Part shown: piece after piece, positions 1 through 6,567 of the stretch
Numbering within the stretch: the stretch's first letter is position 1
Layout of the letters: each line of letters starts with the position of its first letter
Source of the DNA: Acidimicrobiales bacterium
Lineage (GTDB): Bacteria; Actinomycetota; Acidimicrobiia; Acidimicrobiales; Aldehydirespiratoraceae
DNA: 15,322 bases
NCBI GenBank assembly: GCA_021604885.1
Contig: BQJV01000027.1
Coordinates: 1-15,322, forward strand
Reading direction: 5' to 3'
Translations under genes and position numbers: made by a program
Notes under the pieces: generated by a model
Databases searched by the model: none
Told to the model about the DNA's origin: nothing
What the model saw: the letters and a program-made list of their open reading frames with translations, nothing else

Positions 1-32
1 TCCCGATCACCGAGGAGGTCGATCCCACCGGC

Positions 33-1346
33 GTGCTCGCCGCGCCGATGACGATCACCGACGGCTTCGCCGGCACGAAGGTCGCGCCGAACCGATGGGC
101 GGTGCTGCCCATGGAGGGGTGGGACGGCGACGCCGACGGACGGCCGACCGACCTCGTCCGGCGGCGGTGGGATCGCTTCGCCACCTCGGGAGCCGGTCTG
201 GTGTGGGGCGAGGCCACCGCCGTGCGACCCGACGGCAAGGCAAACCCGAACCAGCTGGTCCTCGACGAGACGACGGTCGACGACATCGCCGCGCTGCGGG
301 CGCGGCTCGACCCGGGCCAGGTCTCGGTACTGCAGTTGACCCACTCCGGTCGCTACGCCCGACCGAGCGCCGCCGGTCCCGCGCCCCGCACGCTCTATCG
401 CCACCCGCTGCTCGACGGTCGCGTCGGGTCGGGCGACGACGAGGTGTTCTCGGACGAGGAGCTCGACGAACTCGTCGAACAGTTCGTGGACCGCGCCGTG
501 CTGGCTCAGCAAGCGGGCTTCGACTTCGTGGACGTCAAGGCGTGTCACGGGTATCTCGGCCACGAGTTCCTCAGCGCCGTCGATCGAGAGGGCCGCTACG
601 GCGGCGACCTCGTCGGCCGCACCAACTTCGTGCGCAGCGTCGCCGAGGGGATCCGCGTCCGCGCCCCCGGCCTCGGTGTCGCGATCCGGCTGTCGCTGTT
701 CGACCTCGTTCCCTACGTGGCAGGTGAGGGCGGCGTCGGCGTGCCGGAGGTCTCCGCCGGGCAGCCGGGCGACTACGGCCTCGCGTTCGGCGGCGACGGC
801 ACCGGTCTCGGGTTCGATCTGCGCGAGACCCATGCGCTGCTCGACGCGCTCCACGGGCTCGGCGTCGGTCTCGTGTGCGCCACAGCGGGGTCGCCCTACT
901 ACGTGCCCCACGCCCAGCGGCCCGCCTTCTTCCCCCCGAGCGACGGGTATCAGCCGCCCGAGGATCCGCTCATCGGCGTCGCTCGGCTGCTGGCCGCGAC
1001 CGCCGAGGTCACCAACCACCATGCCGAGATGCGGATCGTCGGCGCCGGGCTGTCCTACCTCCAGGAGTGGCTGCCGAACGCGGGCGACGCGATGGTCGCC
1101 GGCGGCGTGGCCGACGCGGTCGGCCTCGGTCGGATGATCCTCTCCTACCCGCACATGCCGGCCGACGTGCTCGCCGGCCGCGAGCTCGACCGGCGGCTCC
1201 TGTGTCGCACGTTCTCGGACTGCACCACGGCACCGCGCGGCGGCCTCGTCTCGGGCTGCTATCCGCTCGACGAGTTCTACAAGGAGCGCGAGGAACGGGT
1301 GCAGCTCGCGGCGTTCAAGCGTGAGGCCAAGGCGCGGCTGCGCTGA
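33..1346 (+). CDS. NADH:flavin oxidoreductase (Old Yellow Enzyme family), 5' end uncertain
   Basis: Probable FMN-dependent, NAD(P)H-using ene-reductase or dienoyl-CoA-reductase-like TIM-barrel enzyme; the substrate is unknown. Numbering from the GTG at 33, the barrel start appears as APNRWAVLPMEGWDG (18-32). QLTHSGRY (101-108) and the CHGYLGHEFLS segment (171-181) are hallmark OYE active-site regions, and DAVGLGRMI (361-369) resembles the FMN phosphate-binding strand. A glycine-rich insertion lies at about 230-262. Near the C-terminus are Cys391, Cys397 and Cys409, which do not match the usual 4Fe-4S spacing of dienoyl-CoA reductases. The start is unsure: the frame stays open to the window edge, and an AGGAGG at 13-18 sits 14 bases before GTG 33, too far for a normal ribosome site. 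ATG 48 is another option, and the true start may lie outside the window. It converges on the DUF7064 gene with a 24-base gap. Confidence 0.85.
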   Translation: MLAAPMTITDGFAGTKVAPNRWAVLPMEGWDGDADGRPTDLVRRRWDRFATSGAGLVWGEATAVRPDGKANPNQLVLDETTVDDIAALRARLDPGQVSVLQLTHSGRYARPSAAGPAPRTLYRHPLLDGRVGSGDDEVFSDEELDELVEQFVDRAVLAQQAGFDFVDVKACHGYLGHEFLSAVDREGRYGGDLVGRTNFVRSVAEGIRVRAPGLGVAIRLSLFDLVPYVAGEGGVGVPEVSAGQPGDYGLAFGGDGTGLGFDLRETHALLDALHGLGVGLVCATAGSPYYVPHAQRPAFFPPSDGYQPPEDPLIGVARLLAATAEVTNHHAEMRIVGAGLSYLQEWLPNAGDAMVAGGVADAVGLGRMILSYPHMPADVLAGRELDRRLLCRTFSDCTTAPRGGLVSGCYPLDEFYKEREERVQLAAFKREAKARLR

Positions 1347-1370
1347 TCCATCGGCTTCCCGAGCGGGCGC

Positions 1371-2528
1371 CTACATCCAGTTCTCGTCCGCGAGCCCCAA
1401 CTCCGGCCACGGGCCACAGGCGATCGGCTGGCAGTTGCCCCACCCCTCCGCGCCACCGACCGGGTCGACGACGTGGATCGTCGTGTCACGGATCTGATGG
1501 AGGCGGCGGGCGTTCTCCGGCGTCGAGCAGTCCTCGATGTGTTCGCCGTCGATGTTGAGCGGCCCGCGCCATTCGCCGTGGTGATGGCCGTCGAGCCCGA
1601 AGTAGAGGCCGGCGCCGAGTTGCACACCGGTGTCGCCCAGCACGTTGACGGTGATGGGCCGCTCGGAGCCGTCGTGCATCCGGCAGTCGAGGCGGCCGCC
1701 GAGCAGGCGTCGGTTGTCGGGATCGAAGCGGAGGTCCGGCACGATGTCGACGATCTGCTCGCTCGACCCGTCGGGGTGCTCGACCTGGGCGGTCACCATC
1801 TTCTGCCCGTGATCGCCGGCCCTGTGCCACACGTAGTGGAGGTGCAGTGCGTACTGCGTGCCGTCCGGGCGCTCCATGAGCACGGGTGACCAGATCATCT
1901 GGAAGCCCACGCCGGCGGGGATGCCCAGGCCCGGCTGGAGATCGGTGGGCGGGGTGCCGACGTCGTACCGCACGCCCCACGAGTGGTCGCGGGTGCTGAC
2001 CCAGCTGTCGGGGGACATCTCGGTCCGCTCGCCGTCGACCTCGATCCAGCCGGAGCACACCCCGGTCTGGTGATAGCGGACGAGATCGGTGGCGATCCGA
2101 TAGTTGCGGCGACTGTGTGACCGCTCCTCCTCGAACGGCGGGACGACCGCCTCGAACAGCCAGTCGAACGCGATCGGCTGGGTGTCGTTCGCCTCGAGCC
2201 GGAACCGCACCTGCGTCAATGGTTCGACGACCTCGTAGTGGATCGGCCCGATCGAGGTGAGCGTCGGTTCGGGCTCGAGTTGGCGGCTGGCCCGCACGGT
2301 CCGCTGTTCGACGCCGCGGCTCACCGCAGCGTAGCCGTCCATCACGTTGCGGTTCGTGTACTTGCCGAGGCCGAAACCGATCTGGAGGCTGCCGTCACGT
2401 GCCATCGCCATCGCGCAGACCTTCTCGGTCCACGACGGGTCGCTCGATCCGACGTTGGCGAACGTCTCCGCGATCTGATGGGTGAAGCCCTCGTCCGCCG
2501 CGAGGATAGGGCCGACTGGGTTGACCAT
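1371..2528 (-). CDS. DUF7064/DUF7065-like protein (AttH/CrtC lipocalin-like hydratase superfamily)
   Basis: A protein of 385 residues with no proven function. The signature is STRDHSWGVRYDVG (178-191), typical of actinobacterial proteins now labelled DUF7064/DUF7065, which are distantly related to the AttH/hydroxyneurosporene-synthase beta-barrel fold. That assignment is from memory of the motif, not a search. Further support is the many aromatic, His-rich beta-strand-like segments, such as GLDGHHHGEWRG (311-322). There is no signal peptide or membrane segment. The start is taken as the ATG at 2528-2526, which shares one base with the kinase stop codon (TGATG) and implies translational coupling; a GTG at 2537 would add three residues. 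Neither start has a strong Shine-Dalgarno. Co-transcription with a phosphotransferase suggests a lipid- or hydroxyacyl-type substrate, but this is inference. Confidence 0.75.
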   Translation of the reverse strand: MVNPVGPILAADEGFTHQIAETFANVGSSDPSWTEKVCAMAMARDGSLQIGFGLGKYTNRNVMDGYAAVSRGVEQRTVRASRQLEPEPTLTSIGPIHYEVVEPLTQVRFRLEANDTQPIAFDWLFEAVVPPFEEERSHSRRNYRIATDLVRYHQTGVCSGWIEVDGERTEMSPDSWVSTRDHSWGVRYDVGTPPTDLQPGLGIPAGVGFQMIWSPVLMERPDGTQYALHLHYVWHRAGDHGQKMVTAQVEHPDGSSEQIVDIVPDLRFDPDNRRLLGGRLDCRMHDGSERPITVNVLGDTGVQLGAGLYFGLDGHHHGEWRGPLNIDGEHIEDCSTPENARRLHQIRDTTIHVVDPVGGAEGWGNCQPIACGPWPELGLADENWM

Positions 2529-3667
2529 CAGCCCCACCAGCTTCCGTCGATCATCTGTTCCATGACATGACGGTGCGGGATGCAGTCGTCGAGGTCATCG
2601 GACCATTCGGCTTCCCCGAAGTGCACCGAGCGCTCCCGGACCTTCGTCATGATCATCGCGTGGCGCAGCGCGGCGTAGACCTCGAAGAACTCGAGGTTCT
2701 TCACGGTGTGCCCCGAGTGGGCTTCGTAGGTGGCGACGATGTTCTCGCGCTGCAGGAAGTCGGGCATGCCTTCCATCCCCAGCGCCTCGGCGATCTCCTG
2801 GAAGAACGTGTGGAGGAACATCATCCACGCGATGTCCATCTCCGGCGGAGCGAGGGCTGCCATCTCCCAGTCGAGCACCGCAACCGGATGGTAGCCGTCG
2901 GCCGCGTACATGATGTTGCCGATTCTGCCGTCGCCCCAACCGATCACGGTCGGCCCCTCGTCCTCCGGCCAGTTGGCGTCGAGCCAGTCGAAGCTGGCTT
3001 CGACGATCGGGTGGCGGCGGTCGCCGCGTGACCAGTCGTAGTACGCCCGCTGGTTGTTCACGTGACGTCGCAGCGGCGTGTCGCCGTCGGCCGGCGATTC
3101 GAGGAAGCCGACGTCGAGTCCGGTGATGTCGATGCGGTGGAGGTCGGCGAGCATGCGGACCGTCGCGTCCTCGAGCTCACGCTGCTCCTCGGGGGAAGCG
3201 GCGAGGAGCCAGCCGTCCATGAGATAGGGAGGGATGTCGCTCGGCACCCGTCCGGTCATCCGGTCCATCACGAAGAACGGGGCACCGAGCGGCCCCGGGT
3301 CGGGCTCGAACCAGCGGGTGGCGGGAACGGGAACCGAACTCCTCGCCCCGACCAGCTCCATCACCCGGTACTGGAGTTCGAGGTCGTACGTCGGAAACAC
3401 GGGCACGTCGACCGCGGCCGGCTCGACCCGGGCGACCAACGCCTGCTCGGTCGGGCCGGCTCCCTCGTTCCAGGTGGCGTCGAAGAGCAGGGTCTCGCTC
3501 GACATGCCACTGCCATCGGGGCTGGTGAGCTCGCCGAGGGTGACCTCCGCGCCCACGCGGGCGGTGAGCCAGTCGGTGAGGCGATGACGGAGTTCGTCGC
3601 GGTCGCGGGTCGAGCGTGTGGGCGGCGCGTTGAGCTCGTCGTCGCGCGTCGTGTCTGAATCGGCCAT
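2528..3667 (-). CDS. APH-like phosphotransferase (ACAD10/11 kinase-domain type)
   Basis: A 379-residue protein-kinase-fold small-molecule phosphotransferase of the aminoglycoside phosphotransferase superfamily. A glycine-rich loop, GSGMSSETLLFD, lies at 52-63, with a VARVEP strand at 78-83. The catalytic loop is WGDGRIGN (244-251): Asp246 and Asn251 are kept, but the usual His of HGD is Trp244. The metal-binding DWE is at 266-268. Full-length bacterial homologues such as LvaA of Pseudomonas putida, and the N-terminal domains of mammalian ACAD10/11, phosphorylate hydroxyacyl-CoA rather than drugs, so an antibiotic-resistance role is unlikely. The ATG at 3667 starts exactly seven bases past a TACGTT -10 element, predicting a leaderless message. 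It diverges from an acyl-CoA dehydrogenase pair and is coupled to the downstream DUF7064 gene by a one-base overlap. Confidence 0.88.
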   Translation of the reverse strand: MADSDTTRDDELNAPPTRSTRDRDELRHRLTDWLTARVGAEVTLGELTSPDGSGMSSETLLFDATWNEGAGPTEQALVARVEPAAVDVPVFPTYDLELQYRVMELVGARSSVPVPATRWFEPDPGPLGAPFFVMDRMTGRVPSDIPPYLMDGWLLAASPEEQRELEDATVRMLADLHRIDITGLDVGFLESPADGDTPLRRHVNNQRAYYDWSRGDRRHPIVEASFDWLDANWPEDEGPTVIGWGDGRIGNIMYAADGYHPVAVLDWEMAALAPPEMDIAWMMFLHTFFQEIAEALGMEGMPDFLQRENIVATYEAHSGHTVKNLEFFEVYAALRHAMIMTKVRERSVHFGEAEWSDDLDDCIPHRHVMEQMIDGSWWG

Positions 3668-3673
3668 GGGCGC

Positions 3674-3702
3674 AACGTAGTCCGCGCCCGCCTTCGTCCG
3701 AA
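3674..3702 (-). promoter_or_regulatory. Predicted promoter of the phosphotransferase operon (leaderless)
   Basis: Read on the minus strand, a -35-like TTCGGA (3702-3697) is followed by a 17-base spacer and a -10 TACGTT (3679-3674). Six further bases lead to the ATG at 3667, so the expected first transcribed base is the A of the start codon. The -35 lies inside the inverted repeat TTCGTCCGAA (3693-3702), shared with the opposite promoter. Confidence 0.5.
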
Positions 3703-3722
3703 AAGTGCGGCTCGCCTACGAT
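3693..3722 (+). promoter_or_regulatory. Predicted promoter of the acyl-CoA dehydrogenase pair
   Basis: A -35-like TTCGTC (3693-3698), an 18-base spacer and a -10 TACGAT (3717-3722) lie upstream of the ATG at 3732. The predicted start site (about 3729-3732) leaves a leader of zero to three bases. The -35 shares the TTCG-nn-CGAA inverted repeat (3693-3702) with the divergent promoter, so one bound regulator could govern both directions. Confidence 0.45.
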
Positions 3723-3731
3723 CGGCGCCCG

Positions 3732-4922
3732 ATGGATCTCCGCTACACCGAGGAAGAAGAGCACTTCCGCGACGAGCTGCGCTCGTGGCTCGCCGGCGTA
3801 CTGCCCGATGTGCCGCCGGTGCCTGCCGACCACACGGATCTCGTGGCCCGTCGCGCCTACGACACGGCATGGCAGGCGCAGTTGCACGAGGCCGGCTACG
3901 CCGGCATCCACTGGCCGGCCGAGTTCGGCGGTCGCGGGTCGACACCGACCGAGCACCTGATCTTCCTCGAGGAGACCGAGCGGGCCGGTGCGCCCTACGT
4001 CGGCGTCAACTTCGTCGGCCAACTCCATGCCGGTCCGACCCTCATCGCCGAGGCAACGGACGAGCAGCGGGCAACGCACCTCGCGCCGATCCTGAAGGGC
4101 GAGCACGTGTGGTGCCAGGGGTTCTCCGAGCCCGGGTCCGGCTCGGATCTCGCCTCGCTCTCGACCCGCGCGATCGACGACGGCGACGACTATGTCGTCA
4201 CCGGTCAGAAGATCTGGACGTCCTTCGCCCAGGTCGCCGACTACTGCGAACTCCTGGTGCGAACCGATCCGGAGGCGCCGAAGCACAAGGGCATCACCTG
4301 GGTGATCATGCCGATGAACCTCGACGGCATCGAGATCCGTCCGATCGACACGGCCCTCGGGTCCGGCGAATTCGCCGAGATGTTCCTCGACGAGGTGCGG
4401 ATCCCCAAGGTGAACCGTGTCGGCGACGAGAACGACGGCTGGCGCGTCACCAATGTCACCTTCTCGTTCGAACGGGGCACCGCGTTCATCTCGGAGGTGA
4501 TCTCGTCGCAGCGGTTGCTCGCCGACCTGGCCCAGGTGGCACAGAAGGTCACGCGGCGTTCCGGCACCGCGTGGGACGACGCCGGTATCCGTCGTGAGTT
4601 GGGGCGGCTCGACGCCGAACTCGACGCGCTCTGGTCGCTGACCAAGCGCAACGTCTCGCAGGCGCAACGCACCGGCATGGTCGGCCCCGGTGGCTCCGTC
4701 TTCAAGCTGGCGTACGCCGACGTCCGCAAGCGCATGGCCGACCTCGCCGAGCAGGTCCTCGGCCGGGCCGGCCTCGCGATCGGCGAGACGATGGATCTCT
4801 CCGACCTCGACCATGTGGGCGAACGGCTCTACACGCTGACGCTCACGATCGCGGCCGGCACATCGGAGATCCAGCGCAACATCATCGGCGAGCGGCTGCT
4901 CGGCCTGCCGAGAGAGCGGTAG
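3732..4922 (+). CDS. Acyl-CoA dehydrogenase, large subunit of a probable heteromeric pair
   Basis: A FAD-dependent alpha,beta-dehydrogenase of acyl-CoA thioesters, 396 residues. It shows the N-terminal helical domain, the middle-domain motif SEPGSGSDL (132-140), GQKIWTS (158-164), and the C-terminal GTSEIQRNIIGERLLGLPR ending at 394. The residue just before GTSEIQR is Ala375, so an MCAD-type catalytic Glu is absent there. Glu247 in FERG (246-249) is the likely base, as in the helix-G position of IVD/LCAD-like and mycobacterial FadE enzymes. The start at ATG 3732 gives the family-typical MDLRYTEEE N-terminus and fits the promoter; a GTG at 3705 would place the -10 inside the gene. The next dehydrogenase gene starts nine bases after this one ends. 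This matches mycobacterial alpha2beta2 pairs such as FadE26-FadE27 and FadE28-FadE29 that oxidise steroid side chains. The substrate here is unknown. Confidence 0.92.
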   Translation: MDLRYTEEEEHFRDELRSWLAGVLPDVPPVPADHTDLVARRAYDTAWQAQLHEAGYAGIHWPAEFGGRGSTPTEHLIFLEETERAGAPYVGVNFVGQLHAGPTLIAEATDEQRATHLAPILKGEHVWCQGFSEPGSGSDLASLSTRAIDDGDDYVVTGQKIWTSFAQVADYCELLVRTDPEAPKHKGITWVIMPMNLDGIEIRPIDTALGSGEFAEMFLDEVRIPKVNRVGDENDGWRVTNVTFSFERGTAFISEVISSQRLLADLAQVAQKVTRRSGTAWDDAGIRRELGRLDAELDALWSLTKRNVSQAQRTGMVGPGGSVFKLAYADVRKRMADLAEQVLGRAGLAIGETMDLSDLDHVGERLYTLTLTIAAGTSEIQRNIIGERLLGLPRER

Positions 4923-4925
4923 GAG
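4921..4925 (+). promoter_or_regulatory. Ribosome binding site AGGAG overlapping the upstream stop codon
   Basis: AGGAG begins within the TAG stop codon of the first dehydrogenase gene and lies six bases before the ATG at 4932. It fixes that start and indicates the two dehydrogenases are translated from one message. Confidence 0.7.
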
Positions 4926-4931
4926 CAGCAC

Positions 4932-5921
4932 ATGGACTTCGAACTCTCCGAGGATCAGGAAGCGCTGGCCGAGGGTGTCGGCGCGCTCTGCGAAGGGCGC
5001 TTCGACATCGAAACGGTCCGGGCGATGGCAGACGCCGGGCTCGACCGCGGTCGCTGGACCGAACTCGCCGAGACGGGCGTGTTCTCGCTGTGCGTGCCGG
5101 AAGCCGACGGAGGCGTCGGCCTCGGGTGGGCCGAAGCTGCGGTCGTGTTCGAACAGCTCGGCAAGGCGCTCGTTCCCGGGCCGTTGGTCGCCTCCACGCT
5201 CGCGGCCGGCCTCGTCGAGGGTGCGGCGGACGGGTCGGTCGTCGTGGCCTCGGTCGAGCGCAGCGAGGGGCCCGCGATGATCGAACATCTCGGCTGGGCC
5301 GACGTGCTGGTGGTCGTGGACGGCGAGGGTCTCGCAACAGTTGCCACCGCAGATCTCGACGCTCGACGCAGCGAGCAGCCGCTCGACCCCCTCACGCCGG
5401 TGTGGACGATCGAGGTGCTCCCCGCAGGGGCGCGTGTCGGCGACGCGGCGGCGGCTGCCGAGTGGCGGCTCCGGGGCGCGATGCTCACGTCAGCGCTCCA
5501 GCTCGGTCTCGCGGTCGGCGCGACGGAGCTCGCGGTCGCCTACGCGAAGGAACGCGAGCAGTTCGGCAAGCCGATCGGCGCGTTCCAGGCGGTCAAGCAT
5601 CGCTGCGCTGACATGGTCACGCGGGTCGAGGTCTTGCGGGCCGCGGTCTACGCCGCCGGATGCACCCTCGACGGCAACGGTGTCGACGCGCCGGAACGCA
5701 CGGTCGCCGTGGCCAAGGTGCTCGCATCCCACGCGGCGGCCGCGTGCGGCAAGGACTGCGTGCAGGTCCACGGCGGTATGGGTTACACGTGGGAGGTCGA
5801 CGCCCACCTCTTCCTCAAGCGGGCGTGGGTCCACGACCTCGCATTCGGCGAGGGCGAGGAGTACGCCGAACACCTGGCCGACAATCTCGTGCAGAATCGC
5901 ACGGGCAATCCAACGAGCTGA
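4932..5921 (+). CDS. Acyl-CoA dehydrogenase, short partner subunit
   Basis: A 329-residue dehydrogenase-family protein. It keeps the N-terminal helical domain (MDFELSEDQEAL at 1-12) and a C-terminal domain with REQFGKPIGAFQAVKHR (208-224) and QVHGGMGYTWE (278-288). The middle beta domain is reduced (about 100-175): there is no SEPGSGSD motif, and the C-terminus lacks GTSEIQR. This is typical of the small subunit in actinobacterial heterotetrameric acyl-CoA dehydrogenases, where FAD and the active site lie at the subunit interface. It probably works only with the preceding gene product, with which it shares an operon and a ribosome site overlapping the stop codon. An independent full enzyme is less likely. 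The gene ends 16 bases before thrH. Confidence 0.88.
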   Translation: MDFELSEDQEALAEGVGALCEGRFDIETVRAMADAGLDRGRWTELAETGVFSLCVPEADGGVGLGWAEAAVVFEQLGKALVPGPLVASTLAAGLVEGAADGSVVVASVERSEGPAMIEHLGWADVLVVVDGEGLATVATADLDARRSEQPLDPLTPVWTIEVLPAGARVGDAAAAAEWRLRGAMLTSALQLGLAVGATELAVAYAKEREQFGKPIGAFQAVKHRCADMVTRVEVLRAAVYAAGCTLDGNGVDAPERTVAVAKVLASHAAAACGKDCVQVHGGMGYTWEVDAHLFLKRAWVHDLAFGEGEEYAEHLADNLVQNRTGNPTS

Positions 5922-5924
5922 CGG

Positions 5925-5930
5925 CACAAT
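5925..5930 (+). promoter_or_regulatory. Predicted -10 element of thrH (leaderless)
   Basis: CACAAT lies immediately after the dehydrogenase stop codon, with seven bases to the ATG at 5938. The spacing predicts transcription starting at or one base before that ATG. Its last two bases belong to an in-frame ATG at 5929, which would then not be transcribed. No convincing -35 is visible. Confidence 0.4.
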
Positions 5931-5937
5931 GGTCGTC

Positions 5938-6567
5938 ATGTCCTCCTCGGCGGTGCCGCGCCAGCGATTGATCAGCCTCGACATGGAGGGCGTCGTCACG
6001 CCGGAGATCTGGATCGCCGTCGCCGAGGCGACCGGCGTGGACGCGCTGCGCCGCACCACTCGTGACGAGCCGGTCTACCAGAAGCTCATGGACGAGCGCA
6101 TCGGCATCTGCAAGGAGAACGACATCACCCTGTCGTTCATCCAGGGGGTGATCGGCGGGCTCGGACTTCTCGAGGGTGCCCGGGCGTTCCTGGACGAGCT
6201 TCGTCGCCGTCATCCGGTCGTGCTGCTCTCCGACACGTTCGAGCAGTTCGCGGACCCGTTCATGGAACAGCTCGGCCGCCCCCAGCTGCTGTGCCATCGC
6301 CTGCACGTCGAGGACGATCGGATCATCTCGTTCACGCCCCGCATCGAGGACCCGAAGCGGCGTGCCGTCGAGGCGTTCCAGGGGCTGAACTACCACGTCA
6401 CCGCCATGGGTGATTCGTTCAACGACATGGGCATGCTCGACGCGGCCGATGCTGCGAGCTTCATCCACGCCCCGGACGGACTTGCCGAGCGGTTCCCGCA
6501 GTACGCGGTTTCGAGCGACTACCCGGAGGCGCTCGCGTGGATCGAGTCGGTCGCCGTGCTCAGCTGA
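5938..6567 (+). CDS. thrH: ThrH-type phosphoserine phosphatase / homoserine phosphotransferase (HAD family)
   Basis: A HAD-superfamily enzyme of 209 residues resembling Pseudomonas ThrH, which dephosphorylates phosphoserine and can pass the phosphate to homoserine. Motif I is LDMEGVVTPEIW (14-25), with nucleophile Asp15 and the ThrH-typical Glu17 in place of the second Asp of DxD. Motif II is LSDT (97-100, Ser98), the motif III lysine is Lys140 in EDPKR, and motif IV is GDSFND (158-163) with Asp159 and Asp163. The TTRDEPVYQKLM cap segment (40-51) also matches ThrH. The start is set at ATG 5938 because a CACAAT -10 lies seven bases upstream; ATG 5929 would add three residues. Its role is probably serine or threonine metabolism, unrelated to the dehydrogenases before it. 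The 3' end overlaps the convergent TIGR03086 gene by eight bases. Confidence 0.9.
   Translation: MSSSAVPRQRLISLDMEGVVTPEIWIAVAEATGVDALRRTTRDEPVYQKLMDERIGICKENDITLSFIQGVIGGLGLLEGARAFLDELRRRHPVVLLSDTFEQFADPFMEQLGRPQLLCHRLHVEDDRIISFTPRIEDPKRRAVEAFQGLNYHVTAMGDSFNDMGMLDAADAASFIHAPDGLAERFPQYAVSSDYPEALAWIESVAVLS

Noticed and set aside
13..18. AGGAGG as a ribosome binding site proving a start at 33
   Set aside because: The spacing to GTG 33 is 14 bases, and the frame is open through this motif to the window edge, so it may simply be coding sequence.
1347..1370. Possible terminator in the gap between the convergent OYE and DUF7064 genes
   Set aside because: CCCGAGCGGG (1358-1367) gives a four-pair stem with a two-base loop and no T-run, too weak to call.
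2528..3667. Aminoglycoside resistance gene
   Set aside because: The fold is APH-like, but the WGD loop, the operon partner and the divergent acyl-CoA dehydrogenases point to a metabolic kinase.
3705..3731. Upstream GTG extension of the first acyl-CoA dehydrogenase
   Set aside because: The added residues do not match the family N-terminus and would place the TACGAT -10 inside the gene. The ATG at 3732 gives the standard MDLRYTEEE start.
3177..5288. Minus-strand open frame of 703 codons antisense to both dehydrogenases
   Set aside because: It is a by-product of high-GC codon use. It spans the intergenic promoter region and parts of three well-supported genes, and its translation is rich in Arg, Gly and Asp with no family motif.
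5341..5937. Long N-terminal extension of the thrH frame into the dehydrogenase gene
   Set aside because: The extension is Ser/Arg-rich and out of frame with the intact dehydrogenase. ThrH proteins are about 205 residues long and begin just before the LDMEG motif.
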